64,000 nucleotides of DNA from UBA8231 sp036011085 (GTDB taxonomy: Bacteria; Latescibacterota; UBA2968; UBA8231), in the NCBI GenBank assembly GCA_036011085.1, contig DASCMS010000075.1:1-64000 (forward strand). Direction: 5' to 3'. Of this stretch, positions 36,151-44,655 are shown one piece after another (position 1 is the stretch's first letter; the number at the start of each line of letters is the position of its first letter). Below the pieces are notes generated by a model, which was given only the letters and a program-made list of their open reading frames with translations, was not told the origin of the DNA and searched no databases. The position numbers and the translations under genes were made by a program.

Positions 36151-37197
36151 GTGAGCGCCGCCAAGAGGAATACGAAGCGCCGGGTGACGCCGCAGGAGGT
36201 CCGCAGCGGTGTGGAGTCCGGCACGCCGGCACCCTATTACCTGTTCCACGGCGAAGAGTCGTACGGTCGGGAACGGCTCTACCGATGGACTCTCGAGCAT
36301 CTGCGACCGGCTGTGGCCCCCGACTTCAATGTCGACGTTTTCCACGGCGACAGCGTCGATCCCGAACGACTGCTCGATCTCTACAACTCCTATCCGATGA
36401 TGGCGCCCCATCGCGTCGTTCTTTTGCGCGACGCCGACCGTCTGCAGGCGCCGATCTGCAAAGCCCTTGAGCCCCTCGTCGACACCCCCTCGGAGACCAC
36501 GATCTTCGTCGCCGAGGGCGCCAAGTTCGACATGCGCCGGCGGCTGTTTGCGCAGATGTCCCGGCAGGGGATGGCGGTGGAGTTCAGAGTACCCTTCGAC
36601 AACAAGCTCCCTGAAGTCATCCGTGAGATGGCCGAGGAGCGGAGCCTGCAACTGGCGCCGGAGGCGGTGGAACGGTTGCGTCTATACGTCGGCGCACAGT
36701 TGGCGGAGCTGGCCAATGAACTGGAGAAACTCGCCATCTACATCGGCGACCGGGAGGGGGGGCACGTGACGGCTGAGGATGTCGAAGAACTCGTAGGCGT
36801 CTGCCGCGGGGCCAGCGTCTTCGAATTCACCGACGCCGTGGGCAAGGCCGATCGTCCTCTAGCCGTCGGCCTGCTCCATAGCCTGCTCGAGCAGGGGGAG
36901 GAGCCGCACCGGATCCTGCCCCTGCTGACGCGGCACTTCCAACTGCTGCTGCGCACGCAGCAACTGGAGAAGCAGAGACTGGACCGGAGCGAGATGGCTC
37001 GTGGGCTCGGCGTCGCCCCGTTCTTCCTGGACGGATACCGGCGCCAGGCTCGTGCTGCCTCACCGTCGACTCTCTGGCGGGGATTGCTCGCCCTGCGACG
37101 AGCCGACGAACTGCTGAAGACCGGGGGTGGCAGAGCCCGGTATCGGGCGGTGATGGACCTTTGTCTGTCGGCGCTGACCCCCGGTATCCCGGGTTGA
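36151..37197 (+). CDS. holA: DNA polymerase III subunit delta
   Basis: A 348-residue clamp-loader subunit that opens the sliding clamp. It has the delta-family layout: an N-terminal AAA-like domain without a functional P-loop (YYLFHGEESYGRERLYRW), the MAPHRVVLLRDAD strand, the lid (LYVGAQLAELANELEKLAIYIG), the VEELVGVCRGASVFEFTDAV element and the C-terminal collar (LLTRHFQLLLRTQQLEK). The start is GTG 36151. It ends just before a short inverted repeat overlapping the trxA promoter. Confidence 0.9.
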   Translation: MSAAKRNTKRRVTPQEVRSGVESGTPAPYYLFHGEESYGRERLYRWTLEHLRPAVAPDFNVDVFHGDSVDPERLLDLYNSYPMMAPHRVVLLRDADRLQAPICKALEPLVDTPSETTIFVAEGAKFDMRRRLFAQMSRQGMAVEFRVPFDNKLPEVIREMAEERSLQLAPEAVERLRLYVGAQLAELANELEKLAIYIGDREGGHVTAEDVEELVGVCRGASVFEFTDAVGKADRPLAVGLLHSLLEQGEEPHRILPLLTRHFQLLLRTQQLEKQRLDRSEMARGLGVAPFFLDGYRRQARAASPSTLWRGLLALRRADELLKTGGGRARYRAVMDLCLSALTPGIPG

Positions 37198-37213
37198 CCC
37201 CCAACACCGGGGG

Positions 37214-37242
37214 TTGACATGTTCAGGTGAGCCCAGTATATT
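37214..37242 (+). promoter_or_regulatory. Sigma-70 promoter of trxA
   Basis: Consensus TTGACA (37214-37219) and TATATT (37237-37242) with a 17-base spacer, one of the best promoters in the window. A GC-rich inverted repeat (37197-37202/37209-37214) ends at the -35 box. The leader is about 140 bases. Confidence 0.85.
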
Positions 37243-37255
37243 GTGGTCTGCCGGT

Positions 37256-37332
37256 AACTTACGGTTAATTCAGAACTTACGGCGATTGTAATCAACTGAC
37301 CGTCAGCAGCCGATGTATGTGTAAAACTTACG
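37256..37332 (+). repeat. Triple AACTTACG repeat in trxA leader
   Basis: AACTTACG occurs exactly at 37256-37263, 37274-37281 and 37325-37332, downstream of the promoter and upstream of the start. The first two copies are 18 bases apart. Confidence 0.7.
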
Positions 37333-37388
37333 TATGGGTTCAGCGTGGTCGCGGAATCCACGTGCAACCCGGATAGGGAGACTGATCG

Positions 37389-37715
37389 ATGGCAGAGCCC
37401 ATCAGCCTGACCGATGAAAATTTCGAGTCCGAGGTGTTGCAGGCAGACACCCCGGTCCTCGTCGACTTCTGGGCTGCGTGGTGTGGCCCCTGTCGCATGG
37501 TGGCCCCCATCGTCGAAGAACTGGTCGGTGAATACGATGGCCGTGCGAAGGTCTGCAAACTGGATGTCGACAGTGGCCAGAAGACGGCCCAGGAATATGG
37601 CATTCGGAGTATTCCCACGCTGTTGATCTTCAACGGCGGCAAGGTGGCGGATCAGGTGATCGGCGCCGTGCCCAAAGGTCAGATCACAGAGAAGCTCGAG
37701 GGAGTGCTCGCCTGA
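37389..37715 (+). CDS. trxA: Thioredoxin
   Basis: A 108-residue thioredoxin. The redox site is W31-C-G-P-C35 in a FWAAWCGPCRMVAP helix start, and the cis-proline is in IRSIPTLLIFNGG. Length and fold elements are standard. The ATG has GGGAG ten bases upstream. It is transcribed alone, between its own promoter and terminator, as expected for an abundant disulfide reductant. Confidence 0.96.
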   Translation: MAEPISLTDENFESEVLQADTPVLVDFWAAWCGPCRMVAPIVEELVGEYDGRAKVCKLDVDSGQKTAQEYGIRSIPTLLIFNGGKVADQVIGAVPKGQITEKLEGVLA

Positions 37716-37757
37716 GCATTCAGTCAAGGCCTCGGTCCGCCGCGGCTGGATTTCGGA

Positions 37758-37796
37758 GACGGCCCCGCCAGCCTATGGCCGGCGGGGTCGTCTTTT
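37758..37796 (+). terminator. Rho-independent terminator of trxA
   Basis: A 16-position stem with one mismatch and one G-T pair (37758-37773 with 37777-37792), loop TAT, then TTTT. Confidence 0.9.
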
Positions 37797-37867
37797 CGTT
37801 ATGTATGCACCGATTGAACGCAACCACACCGACCTTGACTCATACGTTCTGACGGCGGGCGACACGC

Positions 37868-38479
37868 ATGGCCCTCGATCCCTTCTGGAGCAACCTTTTC
37901 TCGCGGCGCGACCGTTCCGGCGACGATCTCTACGAGATCCTCAGCAAGGTTCCCATCTTCCAGGATCTGAGTCGCCGCGAGTTCGAGCGCATGCGCGGTA
38001 TCCTGCACCGTCGCAGCTTCAGCACCGATGAGGCCATCGTCCGCGAAGGAGACGTGGGTGTCGGCATGTACGTCATCCTCTCCGGCGAAGTCGCCATCCT
38101 GCAGGAGGGAACTGACGGCAAGATGATCGAGTTGGTCACCTTCGGCGAGGGAGACTTCTTCGGCGATCAGGTACTGCTCGACGAATCTGCCCGTACCGCC
38201 TCAGCCGTGGCTCGCTCATCTACTCGTGCCGTCGGCTTCTTTCGACCCGATCTTCTCGAACTGATCGAGCGCAACCCACGGCTCGGACTCAAGATTGTGA
38301 TGCGCCTGTCGCATATGATCTCGGTCCGTCTTCGACATACGAACCGACTCCTGAAGGAGGCCAGGGACCAGGCGCGCCGTGCCGAGGCCGAAGCCGCGGC
38401 GCAGGCGGAGGCCCAGCGAGCGGCCGAAGAGGCAGTCGAGTCCGAGGCCGACCCGGAGTCCGCCAACCAGGCCAGTTGA
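37868..38479 (+). CDS. Cyclic-nucleotide-binding domain protein with coiled-coil tail
   Basis: A 203-residue protein with one cNMP-binding beta-barrel (about 22-140). The phosphate-binding loop reads FGDQVLLDESARTASAVA, with the Arg kept but the ribose-binding Glu of CAP replaced (GE to GD). The last 50 residues are an Ala/Glu/Arg coiled coil, and there is no helix-turn-helix, so it is not a CRP-type repressor or activator. It overlaps the PerM-like gene by one base, which suggests it may sense a nucleotide and regulate that membrane protein. Confidence 0.85.
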   Translation: MALDPFWSNLFSRRDRSGDDLYEILSKVPIFQDLSRREFERMRGILHRRSFSTDEAIVREGDVGVGMYVILSGEVAILQEGTDGKMIELVTFGEGDFFGDQVLLDESARTASAVARSSTRAVGFFRPDLLELIERNPRLGLKIVMRLSHMISVRLRHTNRLLKEARDQARRAEAEAAAQAEAQRAAEEAVESEADPESANQAS

Positions 38480-39879
38480 TGGGCTCTCTCGCCGGACAGC
38501 GAATCCGCCTGCTCGTAGGCATCGCCGCATCGGTGGCCGGACTGTGGTTCGTCTACACCGTCCGCGGGATTCTTGCCCCCTTCGTCCTCGCTTTCATCCT
38601 GGCTTACGTGTTGACGCCGCTGGTGGACCGCATGGAGGCCCGTGGGCTCAAGCGGACGCCGAGCATCCTCATCATCTTCCTCTGCGCCTTCGGTCTGCTG
38701 ACTCTGGGAGTCGTGACGTTGGGCCAGAAGATGACGGGAGAGATGATCGACCTCTCGGGAGAGTTCATGCGTCAGGAGTCCCGCGAGGCGACGATTACGA
38801 TCACGAATGATGACAAGAAGGTGTGGCCCATCGATGTTTCCACCACCTCTCGAGGCAGTGAAAACCCCTTCACCGTGATGGGGTTGGAGGATGGTCATGC
38901 CATCCTTCAGCCCGGCGGCGAGGAGGTCGTCGTCATCCGCTTCGCGCCCTCGGCGACGAAGGAAGTATCCGGGACACTCCTCGTCCGCTACGGGTCGGCT
39001 GGGGTGGGTTACCCCATTCCGCTCATGGGCAACCTCGATGGCAAGGCGGAAAACTACCGGCAGGATGTGCCCTGGGGTAAGCTCCGATTCTCGGCTGTAG
39101 GGATCGATTTCGGGATTGCCGGACCAAACATCGTAAGCCGGATCAGCGAGCGGGTAGCCGAGTTCGAGCCTCAACTGGAGTCCTTGACCGGACAGGAAGT
39201 TGATCTCGCCGCGCTGATCAAGACCTATGGATCGCAACTGATCGATGTTCTGCTTGGGCGCACGACACAGTTGCTGAGCGGTGTGGTGTCGGGGATCATG
39301 CTCGTTGTCATCGTGCCCTTTGTGGCCTTCTTCTTCCTTAAGGAGGGGCACCGTATCACCCATGGCCTGATCGAGTTGGTACCGAACAAGTATTTCGAGA
39401 TGACCCTCAACCTCATGCACTCGATCAACAACTCCATCGGTGGTTACGTCCGAGGTCAGTTGCTCGCGGTGAGCGTCGTCGCACTGATGTCGGTGTCTGG
39501 ATTGACCCTTATCGAGATGAACTACGCCCTGCCGGTGGGCGTCGTCGCCGGACTGGCGAACATGATCCCCTACCTGGGACCCTTGATCGGCATCATCATG
39601 GCTTCGGCCGTCGCCCTGGTGACGGAGGGGGGTACGTCGATGGTGACACAGGTCGTCATTCTCTTCCTCTTCATCCAGATCATCGACAACGTCCTCGTGC
39701 AGCCCATCGTCGTGGCCAAGAGCGTCGATCTGCATCCCCTGGTGGTCATGGTGGTGGTCATGATCGGCAGCGATCTGTGGGGGATGGTCGGGATGCTTGT
39801 CGCGGTGCCGGTCACGGGAATCCTCAAGGTCAGTGGCCAGACCATCTACGAGGGACTCAAGGGCTACCGCGTGACCTGA
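38479..39879 (+). CDS. AI-2E/PerM family permease with inserted Ig-like domain
   Basis: A 466-residue inner-membrane protein. Helices 1-3 (about 11-30, 33-48, 61-80) and the C-terminal helices (about 257-460, with GLANMIPYLGPLIGIIMA and VLVQPIVVAKSVDLHPLVVM) follow the AI-2E/PerM pattern. Between helix 3 and the usual coiled loop lies an extra segment (about 100-188) with ASH/Hydin-type features: ATITITN, LQPGGEEVVVIRFAPSA, then SGTLLVRYGSA and PLMGNLDG. This is an Ig-like beta-sandwich signature not normally part of the family. The substrate is unknown. It is coupled to the cNMP-binding gene by a TGATG overlap. Confidence 0.82.
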   Translation: MGSLAGQRIRLLVGIAASVAGLWFVYTVRGILAPFVLAFILAYVLTPLVDRMEARGLKRTPSILIIFLCAFGLLTLGVVTLGQKMTGEMIDLSGEFMRQESREATITITNDDKKVWPIDVSTTSRGSENPFTVMGLEDGHAILQPGGEEVVVIRFAPSATKEVSGTLLVRYGSAGVGYPIPLMGNLDGKAENYRQDVPWGKLRFSAVGIDFGIAGPNIVSRISERVAEFEPQLESLTGQEVDLAALIKTYGSQLIDVLLGRTTQLLSGVVSGIMLVVIVPFVAFFFLKEGHRITHGLIELVPNKYFEMTLNLMHSINNSIGGYVRGQLLAVSVVALMSVSGLTLIEMNYALPVGVVAGLANMIPYLGPLIGIIMASAVALVTEGGTSMVTQVVILFLFIQIIDNVLVQPIVVAKSVDLHPLVVMVVVMIGSDLWGMVGMLVAVPVTGILKVSGQTIYEGLKGYRVT

Positions 39880-39880
39880 G

Positions 39881-39909
39881 TTGACAATGTCGCAGGGGAG
39901 TGCTACTTA
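39881..39909 (+). promoter_or_regulatory. Putative promoter of the cold-shock-domain gene
   Basis: TTGACA (39881-39886) is followed after 17 bases by TACTTA (39904-39909), a weak -10. The leader of about 100 bases contains a CCCCCGGGGG palindrome and a GAGGAGG ribosome site, and long leaders are common in cold-shock genes. Confidence 0.4.
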
Positions 39910-40014
39910 GAGAAGTCGGATTCTCAAGACCCCGATACCGCCCCCGAGAGCCCTGCCGGCTGCAGACGCAGGCCCCCCGGGGGTTTGATGTGTATAACAA
40001 GAGGAGGGTGATCG

Positions 40015-40803
40015 TTGGCATCGCTCCAGATACACCAGTCGACAATTTCTTCGGTCGCCGAGCGTATCGTGCGGGCTCGGCAGCTCTACGGGCCGGACAG
40101 CTCGTATGTGATCGGTATGTTTCAGGGCCTCGACCTGCTGCTTGCGGACACCGACGCGTCGGCCGCCCGGCAGCAGATTCAGGATCAGGTGGTCAAGCTC
40201 GAAGGCAATTCATCCAAGGGTAGCCGGCCCACCGCGCCTGCGTCACCCGCTGCCGGCGCTGAGGGGAAACGGGCGTCGACGACGCCGCAGGCAGATACGC
40301 CGGGAGGCGAGGCGCTGGCAGAGAATACCTGGGTCCGCGGTGCGGTAAAATGGTTCAATAACGACAAGGGGTACGGATTCATCTCCACCGCCGCCGACGC
40401 CGATGTGTTCGTCCACTGGCGCGACATCTCTTCCTGGGATCGCAGCCTGACGCAGGGGGACGAGGTCGAATTCATGGTCACTAAGACGGCGAAGGGATTC
40501 CAGGCCATCAACGTCATGAAACCCGGGTCCGGCGGGGAGGGCAAGGAGGCCGGTACAGAAGACTCAGCGACGGCTCCCGCAGCCCCCGAAGACGGCAAAG
40601 ACACTCCAGGAAACCCCGTGGAACCGTCTCAGGAATCCGCCTCGGCGGAAGCGCCGGCCACTGCCGAAGTGCCCCAGGCGGCCGCCACGACACCGACCCA
40701 GGTGGGCCCGTCGCCCGTCGACGCGCCAGCGGCTGCCGACGACACCCCTCCGCCAGCAGGAGAGGGGGCGGCACCCGCCCCTCCCGAGACTCCCGATGCT
40801 TGA
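40015..40803 (+). CDS. Cold-shock domain protein with long N- and C-terminal extensions
   Basis: A 262-residue RNA/DNA-binding protein. The cold-shock domain (about 106-170) carries RNP1 KGYGFI (118-123) and RNP2 VFVHW (131-135). It is preceded by a 65-residue helical segment (ERIVRARQLYGPDSSYVIGM) and a Ser/Pro/Ala linker, and is followed by a 90-residue Pro/Ala/Glu-rich tail. Ordinary CspA proteins are about 70 residues, so both extensions are unusual. The start is TTG 40015 with GAGGAGG seven bases upstream. It lies 18 bases before clpX and may be co-transcribed with it. Confidence 0.82.
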   Translation: MASLQIHQSTISSVAERIVRARQLYGPDSSYVIGMFQGLDLLLADTDASAARQQIQDQVVKLEGNSSKGSRPTAPASPAAGAEGKRASTTPQADTPGGEALAENTWVRGAVKWFNNDKGYGFISTAADADVFVHWRDISSWDRSLTQGDEVEFMVTKTAKGFQAINVMKPGSGGEGKEAGTEDSATAPAAPEDGKDTPGNPVEPSQESASAEAPATAEVPQAAATTPTQVGPSPVDAPAAADDTPPPAGEGAAPAPPETPDA

Positions 40804-40821
40804 GAACGGGCGGCAGGACGA

Positions 40822-42051
40822 ATGCTGAAGAAACCCCGCAACACGGTCAGCTGCTCGTTTTGTGGCAAGGGCGTGGGCCAGGTGGACAAGATCATTACCG
40901 GGCCTTCGGTGCACATCTGCAACGAGTGTGTCGGCCTGTGCAACGAGGTCCTGGAGGAGGAGAACAAGCAGGAACCGAACCTCGACGGCAGTCCGCTGCC
41001 CAAGCCTGCCGAGATCAAGACTCATCTCGACGAGCACATCATCGGGCAGGACCGGGCGAAGAAAGCTCTTGCCGTCGCCGTCTACAACCACTATAAGCGA
41101 GTTCACTCCGGCGGTTCGGACGTGGAGCTGTCGAAGAGCAACATTCTCCTGCTGGGGCCCACCGGCACCGGCAAGACGCTGCTGGCCGAGACTCTCGCCC
41201 GCATCCTCCAGGTGCCCTTCGCCATCGTCGATGCCACGGTTCTCACCGAGGCCGGGTACGTGGGCGAAGACGTCGAAAACATCCTCGTCCGGATTCTGCA
41301 GGCCGCCGACTATGATGTGGCCCAGGCCGAGCGTGGCATCCTGTTCATCGATGAGGTCGACAAGATCGCCCGTAAATCGGGCAATCCATCGATCACCCGT
41401 GATGTATCGGGCGAGGGCGTGCAGCAGGAGCTGTTGAAGATCCTGGAGGGGACTGTCTCAGGTGTCCCCCCAAAGGGGGGGCGCAAGCATCCCGAACAGC
41501 CCCTGGTGCAGATCAACACGCGTAACATCCTGTTTATCTGTGGCGGCGCCTTCGATGGTCTCGACAAGACGATCTCAGCTCGCATCGGGCGGCGTGCCAT
41601 GGGCTTCGGAGCCAGCGAGGACGATGCCACCGATCTCGATCACGGTCAGCTGCTGGCCCGGGTCGAACCGGAAGATCTGATTCAGTACGGCCTCATCCCC
41701 GAGCTCATCGGACGCCTTCCGGTTGTCAGTACGCTGCACCCGCTGTCCAACGAGGCCCTTCTCGACATTCTGGAGAAACCGAAAAACGCCCTGGTTCGCC
41801 AGTACCAGAAACTGTTCGAGATGGACGGCATGTCGTTGAGTTTTCAGAAACTTGCCCTGCGCAAGGTAGTGGAGCTCACCCAGGGCAAGTCGATGGGTGC
41901 CCGGGGGCTGCGCGCAGTTCTGGAGACGGCCATGTTCGAAATCATGTTCGAGTTGCCGTCGAAGGACGATGTCAAGGAATGCATCATCACCGCAGACTTC
42001 ATAGAGCACAAGGGGCCACCCACCTTCGTCTACAAGAAGAAGCGGGCCTGA
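40822..42051 (+). CDS. clpX: ATP-dependent Clp protease ATP-binding subunit ClpX
   Basis: A 409-residue unfoldase. The zinc-binding domain has C11, C14, C33 and C36. Walker A GPTGTGKT, Walker B ILFIDEVDKI, the pore-loop GYVGEDVEN and RKSGNPSITRDVSGEGVQQ elements, and the sensor region LGFG-type MGFGAS are intact. It feeds SsrA-tagged and other substrates to ClpP. Unusually, clpP is not next to it but lies 2 kb away on the other strand. Confidence 0.96.
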   Translation: MLKKPRNTVSCSFCGKGVGQVDKIITGPSVHICNECVGLCNEVLEEENKQEPNLDGSPLPKPAEIKTHLDEHIIGQDRAKKALAVAVYNHYKRVHSGGSDVELSKSNILLLGPTGTGKTLLAETLARILQVPFAIVDATVLTEAGYVGEDVENILVRILQAADYDVAQAERGILFIDEVDKIARKSGNPSITRDVSGEGVQQELLKILEGTVSGVPPKGGRKHPEQPLVQINTRNILFICGGAFDGLDKTISARIGRRAMGFGASEDDATDLDHGQLLARVEPEDLIQYGLIPELIGRLPVVSTLHPLSNEALLDILEKPKNALVRQYQKLFEMDGMSLSFQKLALRKVVELTQGKSMGARGLRAVLETAMFEIMFELPSKDDVKECIITADFIEHKGPPTFVYKKKRA

Positions 42052-42080
42052 AGCCGCAACGCCGGTCGCTGCCGGAACGG

Positions 42081-43037
42081 TTGCAGCACAGAAGCCGGGC
42101 GCTGAGTGCGGTCCGTGGTTTCTTCCAGCGTCTCGACTTTATCGAGATCGAGACGCCCACTGTGGTCGAGACACCGGCCCATGAGCCGTTTCTCGAACCG
42201 CGTCAGTTGCTTGACGGCGAGTGGCTGATCACCTCACCCGAGCACCATATGAAGCGACTGCTGGGGACCGGGCCCGGCTGCTCACGTATCTTCCAGATCT
42301 GCAAGTGCTTTCGCTCAGATGAGCGTGGGGCGCAGCATCGGCCGGAGTTCACGATGGTCGAATGGTACCGCACCCACGTCGGCTACGACAGGATTGCCAC
42401 CGACGTGGAGCGCCTCGTTGCCCACACCGCCCGCGCCCTGCGGGGTACGACGGTGGCCGAGGGGACACAGGGTCTGACAGACTTGCGGACACCGTGGCCG
42501 CGAATCACCGTAGTCGACGCCTTCCGGCGCTTCGCTGGAGTCGATCTCGAGGCGCCGGGGGCAATACAAGACACGGGTGTTCTTCGTCGTCAGGCCGAGA
42601 GCCAAGGCTGCAGGAGCATCGACGAGGGGGATGATTGGGGCTCGGCCTTCCAAAAGCTTCTGGTGGAGCGTGTCGAGCCCGGACTGGCCGCCATGGGGCG
42701 TGGAGTCCATCTTCGGGAGTACCCGGCGGCGCAGGCAGCCCTGGCTTGTCTGAAGCCTGGGAACCCTTCGGTGGCTCAGCGCTTCGAGTCGTATGCTGGC
42801 GGGTTGGAACTGGCCAACGGCTTCGGTGAACTCACCAGCGCCCGATGTCAGCGGCGACGGTTCCGCCACGAGCGCCAGACGCGGCGCCGACGGGGACGGT
42901 CGTGGCTGCCGCTGGACGAGCCATTTCTCCGGGATCTGGAAGGGATGCCGCCAGCAGCCGGCGTTGCTCTCGGCCTGGATCGGCTCATCATGCTCGTCAC
43001 CGGTGCCTGCCGGATTGACGATGTCGTAGCCTTTTGA
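42081..43037 (+). CDS. epmA: EF-P--(R)-beta-lysine ligase family protein (EpmA/GenX-like)
   Basis: A class II synthetase-like catalytic domain without an anticodon-binding domain (about 318 residues), the form that attaches beta-lysine to elongation factor P. Motif 2 is RIFQICKCFRSDERGAQHRPEF, and motif 3 is GVALGLDRLIMLVTG. No ATG lies at the expected N-terminus. TTG 42081 is the nearest plausible start, but the homologous region may begin slightly upstream, over the clpX stop. No efp or epmB is visible in the window, so the substrate is inferred. Confidence 0.75.
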   Translation: MQHRSRALSAVRGFFQRLDFIEIETPTVVETPAHEPFLEPRQLLDGEWLITSPEHHMKRLLGTGPGCSRIFQICKCFRSDERGAQHRPEFTMVEWYRTHVGYDRIATDVERLVAHTARALRGTTVAEGTQGLTDLRTPWPRITVVDAFRRFAGVDLEAPGAIQDTGVLRRQAESQGCRSIDEGDDWGSAFQKLLVERVEPGLAAMGRGVHLREYPAAQAALACLKPGNPSVAQRFESYAGGLELANGFGELTSARCQRRRFRHERQTRRRRGRSWLPLDEPFLRDLEGMPPAAGVALGLDRLIMLVTGACRIDDVVAF

Positions 43038-43066
43038 CAAACTAAGGACTGGAGAGCAGAATCTTC

Positions 43067-44026
43067 GTGGACGGGACGGAACCGAACACCCCCCAACAGA
43101 ACGATCAGGCCAGTGAGGAGAGGATGAGCGAGTCGTCCCTGAGTCGGATTCTGATCGCGTCGGCCGACGCCGACACCAGTGCCCAGGCACAGGCGGCGAT
43201 CCCAGACGAGATGTACGACCTCATCGTCACCCCCGACAGCGCCAAGGCGCTCGAGATCGCGGCAGACACCGAGACGACGTGCGACCTGATGCTCCTCGAC
43301 CGGTCGCTGGTACTCGAGGATACCTCTCTGTACGAGCGCTTCCTCGACCGCGCCCGCCTCAGCGAGGTGCCGCTGCTCATACTCGGCGCACCCATGGAGC
43401 CGCGGGAGTGGGCCCAGTTGCTCCACGAGGGTGCCAGCGCCTTCATAACGACGCCCATCGACGCCGATGTCCTCAGGGCACAGGTGGCCGTCTTTCTGCG
43501 GTCCAAGGAGCGCCACGATCAGCTCCGGGCCCAGGCGGTCATCGACGAACTCACCGGCGTCTACAACCGGCGCTACCTGGATGAGCAGCTCTCTGCCCGC
43601 CTGGCCGAGGCGCAGCGCTACAACGCGCCCTTCTCCATCGGTCTGGTCGACATCGATCACTTCAAGAAGGTGAACGACACCTATGGTCATCAGGTGGGGG
43701 ACCTGGTGTTGGCCGAGACAGCCGACATCATACGCCAGCAGATGCGCAAGGAGGATCTGCTGGCCCGTTACGGTGGTGAGGAGTTTGCCGTCATGCTGCC
43801 GCACACCGATCGCCTCGGGGCCGCCATCCTCGCCGAGCGGGTGCGCGAGGCCATCGCCGAACACAAGTTCGTGGTGCCGTCGGCAACGGTTTCGATCACC
43901 ATCAGTATGGGCCTGGCATCATTCCCCCTCGACGAGGTCGAGGACGATTTCAGCCTTCTGAAGCTGACGGACCGGCGCCTGTATGAGGCCAAACGCAGCG
44001 GCCGGAATCAGACCGTATTCGAGTAG
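43067..44026 (+). CDS. Diguanylate cyclase with receiver-like N-terminus
   Basis: A 319-residue protein. The N-terminal receiver-like domain (about 27-140) has an Asp in LMLLD but lacks the usual acidic pair and has T in place of the conserved Lys (FITTPID), so it is a pseudo-receiver or atypical sensor. The GGDEF domain (about 155-318) carries DELTGVYNRR, VDIDHFKKVND and the active-site ARYGGEEFAVMLP, so it should make c-di-GMP. No inhibitory RxxD is evident upstream of GGEEF. The frame begins with GTG 43067; ATG 43124 preceded by GGAG is an alternative start. Confidence 0.85.
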   Translation: MDGTEPNTPQQNDQASEERMSESSLSRILIASADADTSAQAQAAIPDEMYDLIVTPDSAKALEIAADTETTCDLMLLDRSLVLEDTSLYERFLDRARLSEVPLLILGAPMEPREWAQLLHEGASAFITTPIDADVLRAQVAVFLRSKERHDQLRAQAVIDELTGVYNRRYLDEQLSARLAEAQRYNAPFSIGLVDIDHFKKVNDTYGHQVGDLVLAETADIIRQQMRKEDLLARYGGEEFAVMLPHTDRLGAAILAERVREAIAEHKFVVPSATVSITISMGLASFPLDEVEDDFSLLKLTDRRLYEAKRSGRNQTVFE

Positions 44027-44039
44027 ACTGCTGGGGGAT

Positions 44040-44645
44040 TCAGTTGCTGCTGGAAGGGATCGGATCTGCGGATTCGAGAACACCGTCGATGAGGCCGAAC
44101 TCCCTGGCCTCGTCAGGTGACAGGAAGTAGCTGCGATCGGTGACAGAGGCGATCGTGTCGCCGTCCTTGCCGGTGTGCTCCACCAGGACATGGTTGAGAC
44201 GCCGACGCCATTCCATGATCTCACGCGCGTGAATCTCGACATCGGAAGCCTGGCCGCCGATTCCGCCCCACGGCTGGTGCAGCATGATGCGTGAATGCGG
44301 CAGGGCATGGCGTTTGCCCGGCGTGCCCCCGGCCAGCAGGATCGCCGACATGCTGTACGCCTGGCCGATACACAACGTGGCGACATCACACGGGATGTGT
44401 TGCATCGTGTCATAGATCGCCAGCCCGGCCGTGATCAGACCGCCCGGGCTGTTGATATAAAGGGAGACATCCTTCTTGGGATCTTCGGAGGCCAGGAACA
44501 ACAACTGGGCGATGATGAGATTGGCCTCGGCGTCATCGATGACGGAGCCGATGAAAATGATCCGTTCCTTGAGCAGGCGCGAGAAGATATCGTACGCGCG
44601 CTCTCCGCGACCGGTCTGTTCGATGACAACGGGGACGATGGCCAT
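44040..44645 (-). CDS. clpP: ATP-dependent Clp protease proteolytic subunit ClpP
   Basis: A 201-residue serine peptidase. Ser98 in GQAYSMS and His123 in MLHQPWGG are in place, and YINSPGG, the oxyanion-side element, is intact. At the position of the third catalytic residue the sequence is TDRSYFLS: aligned with E. coli (ERDRFLS, ungapped from the catalytic His), the catalytic Asp is replaced by Ser172, with Asp170 two residues before. It has no evident propeptide. It is convergent with the cyclase gene (13-base gap) and divergent from a PfkB gene through an inverted repeat. Confidence 0.93.
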   Translation of the reverse strand: MAIVPVVIEQTGRGERAYDIFSRLLKERIIFIGSVIDDAEANLIIAQLLFLASEDPKKDVSLYINSPGGLITAGLAIYDTMQHIPCDVATLCIGQAYSMSAILLAGGTPGKRHALPHSRIMLHQPWGGIGGQASDVEIHAREIMEWRRRLNHVLVEHTGKDGDTIASVTDRSYFLSPDEAREFGLIDGVLESADPIPSSSN

Positions 44646-44655
44646 GATGGATCTG

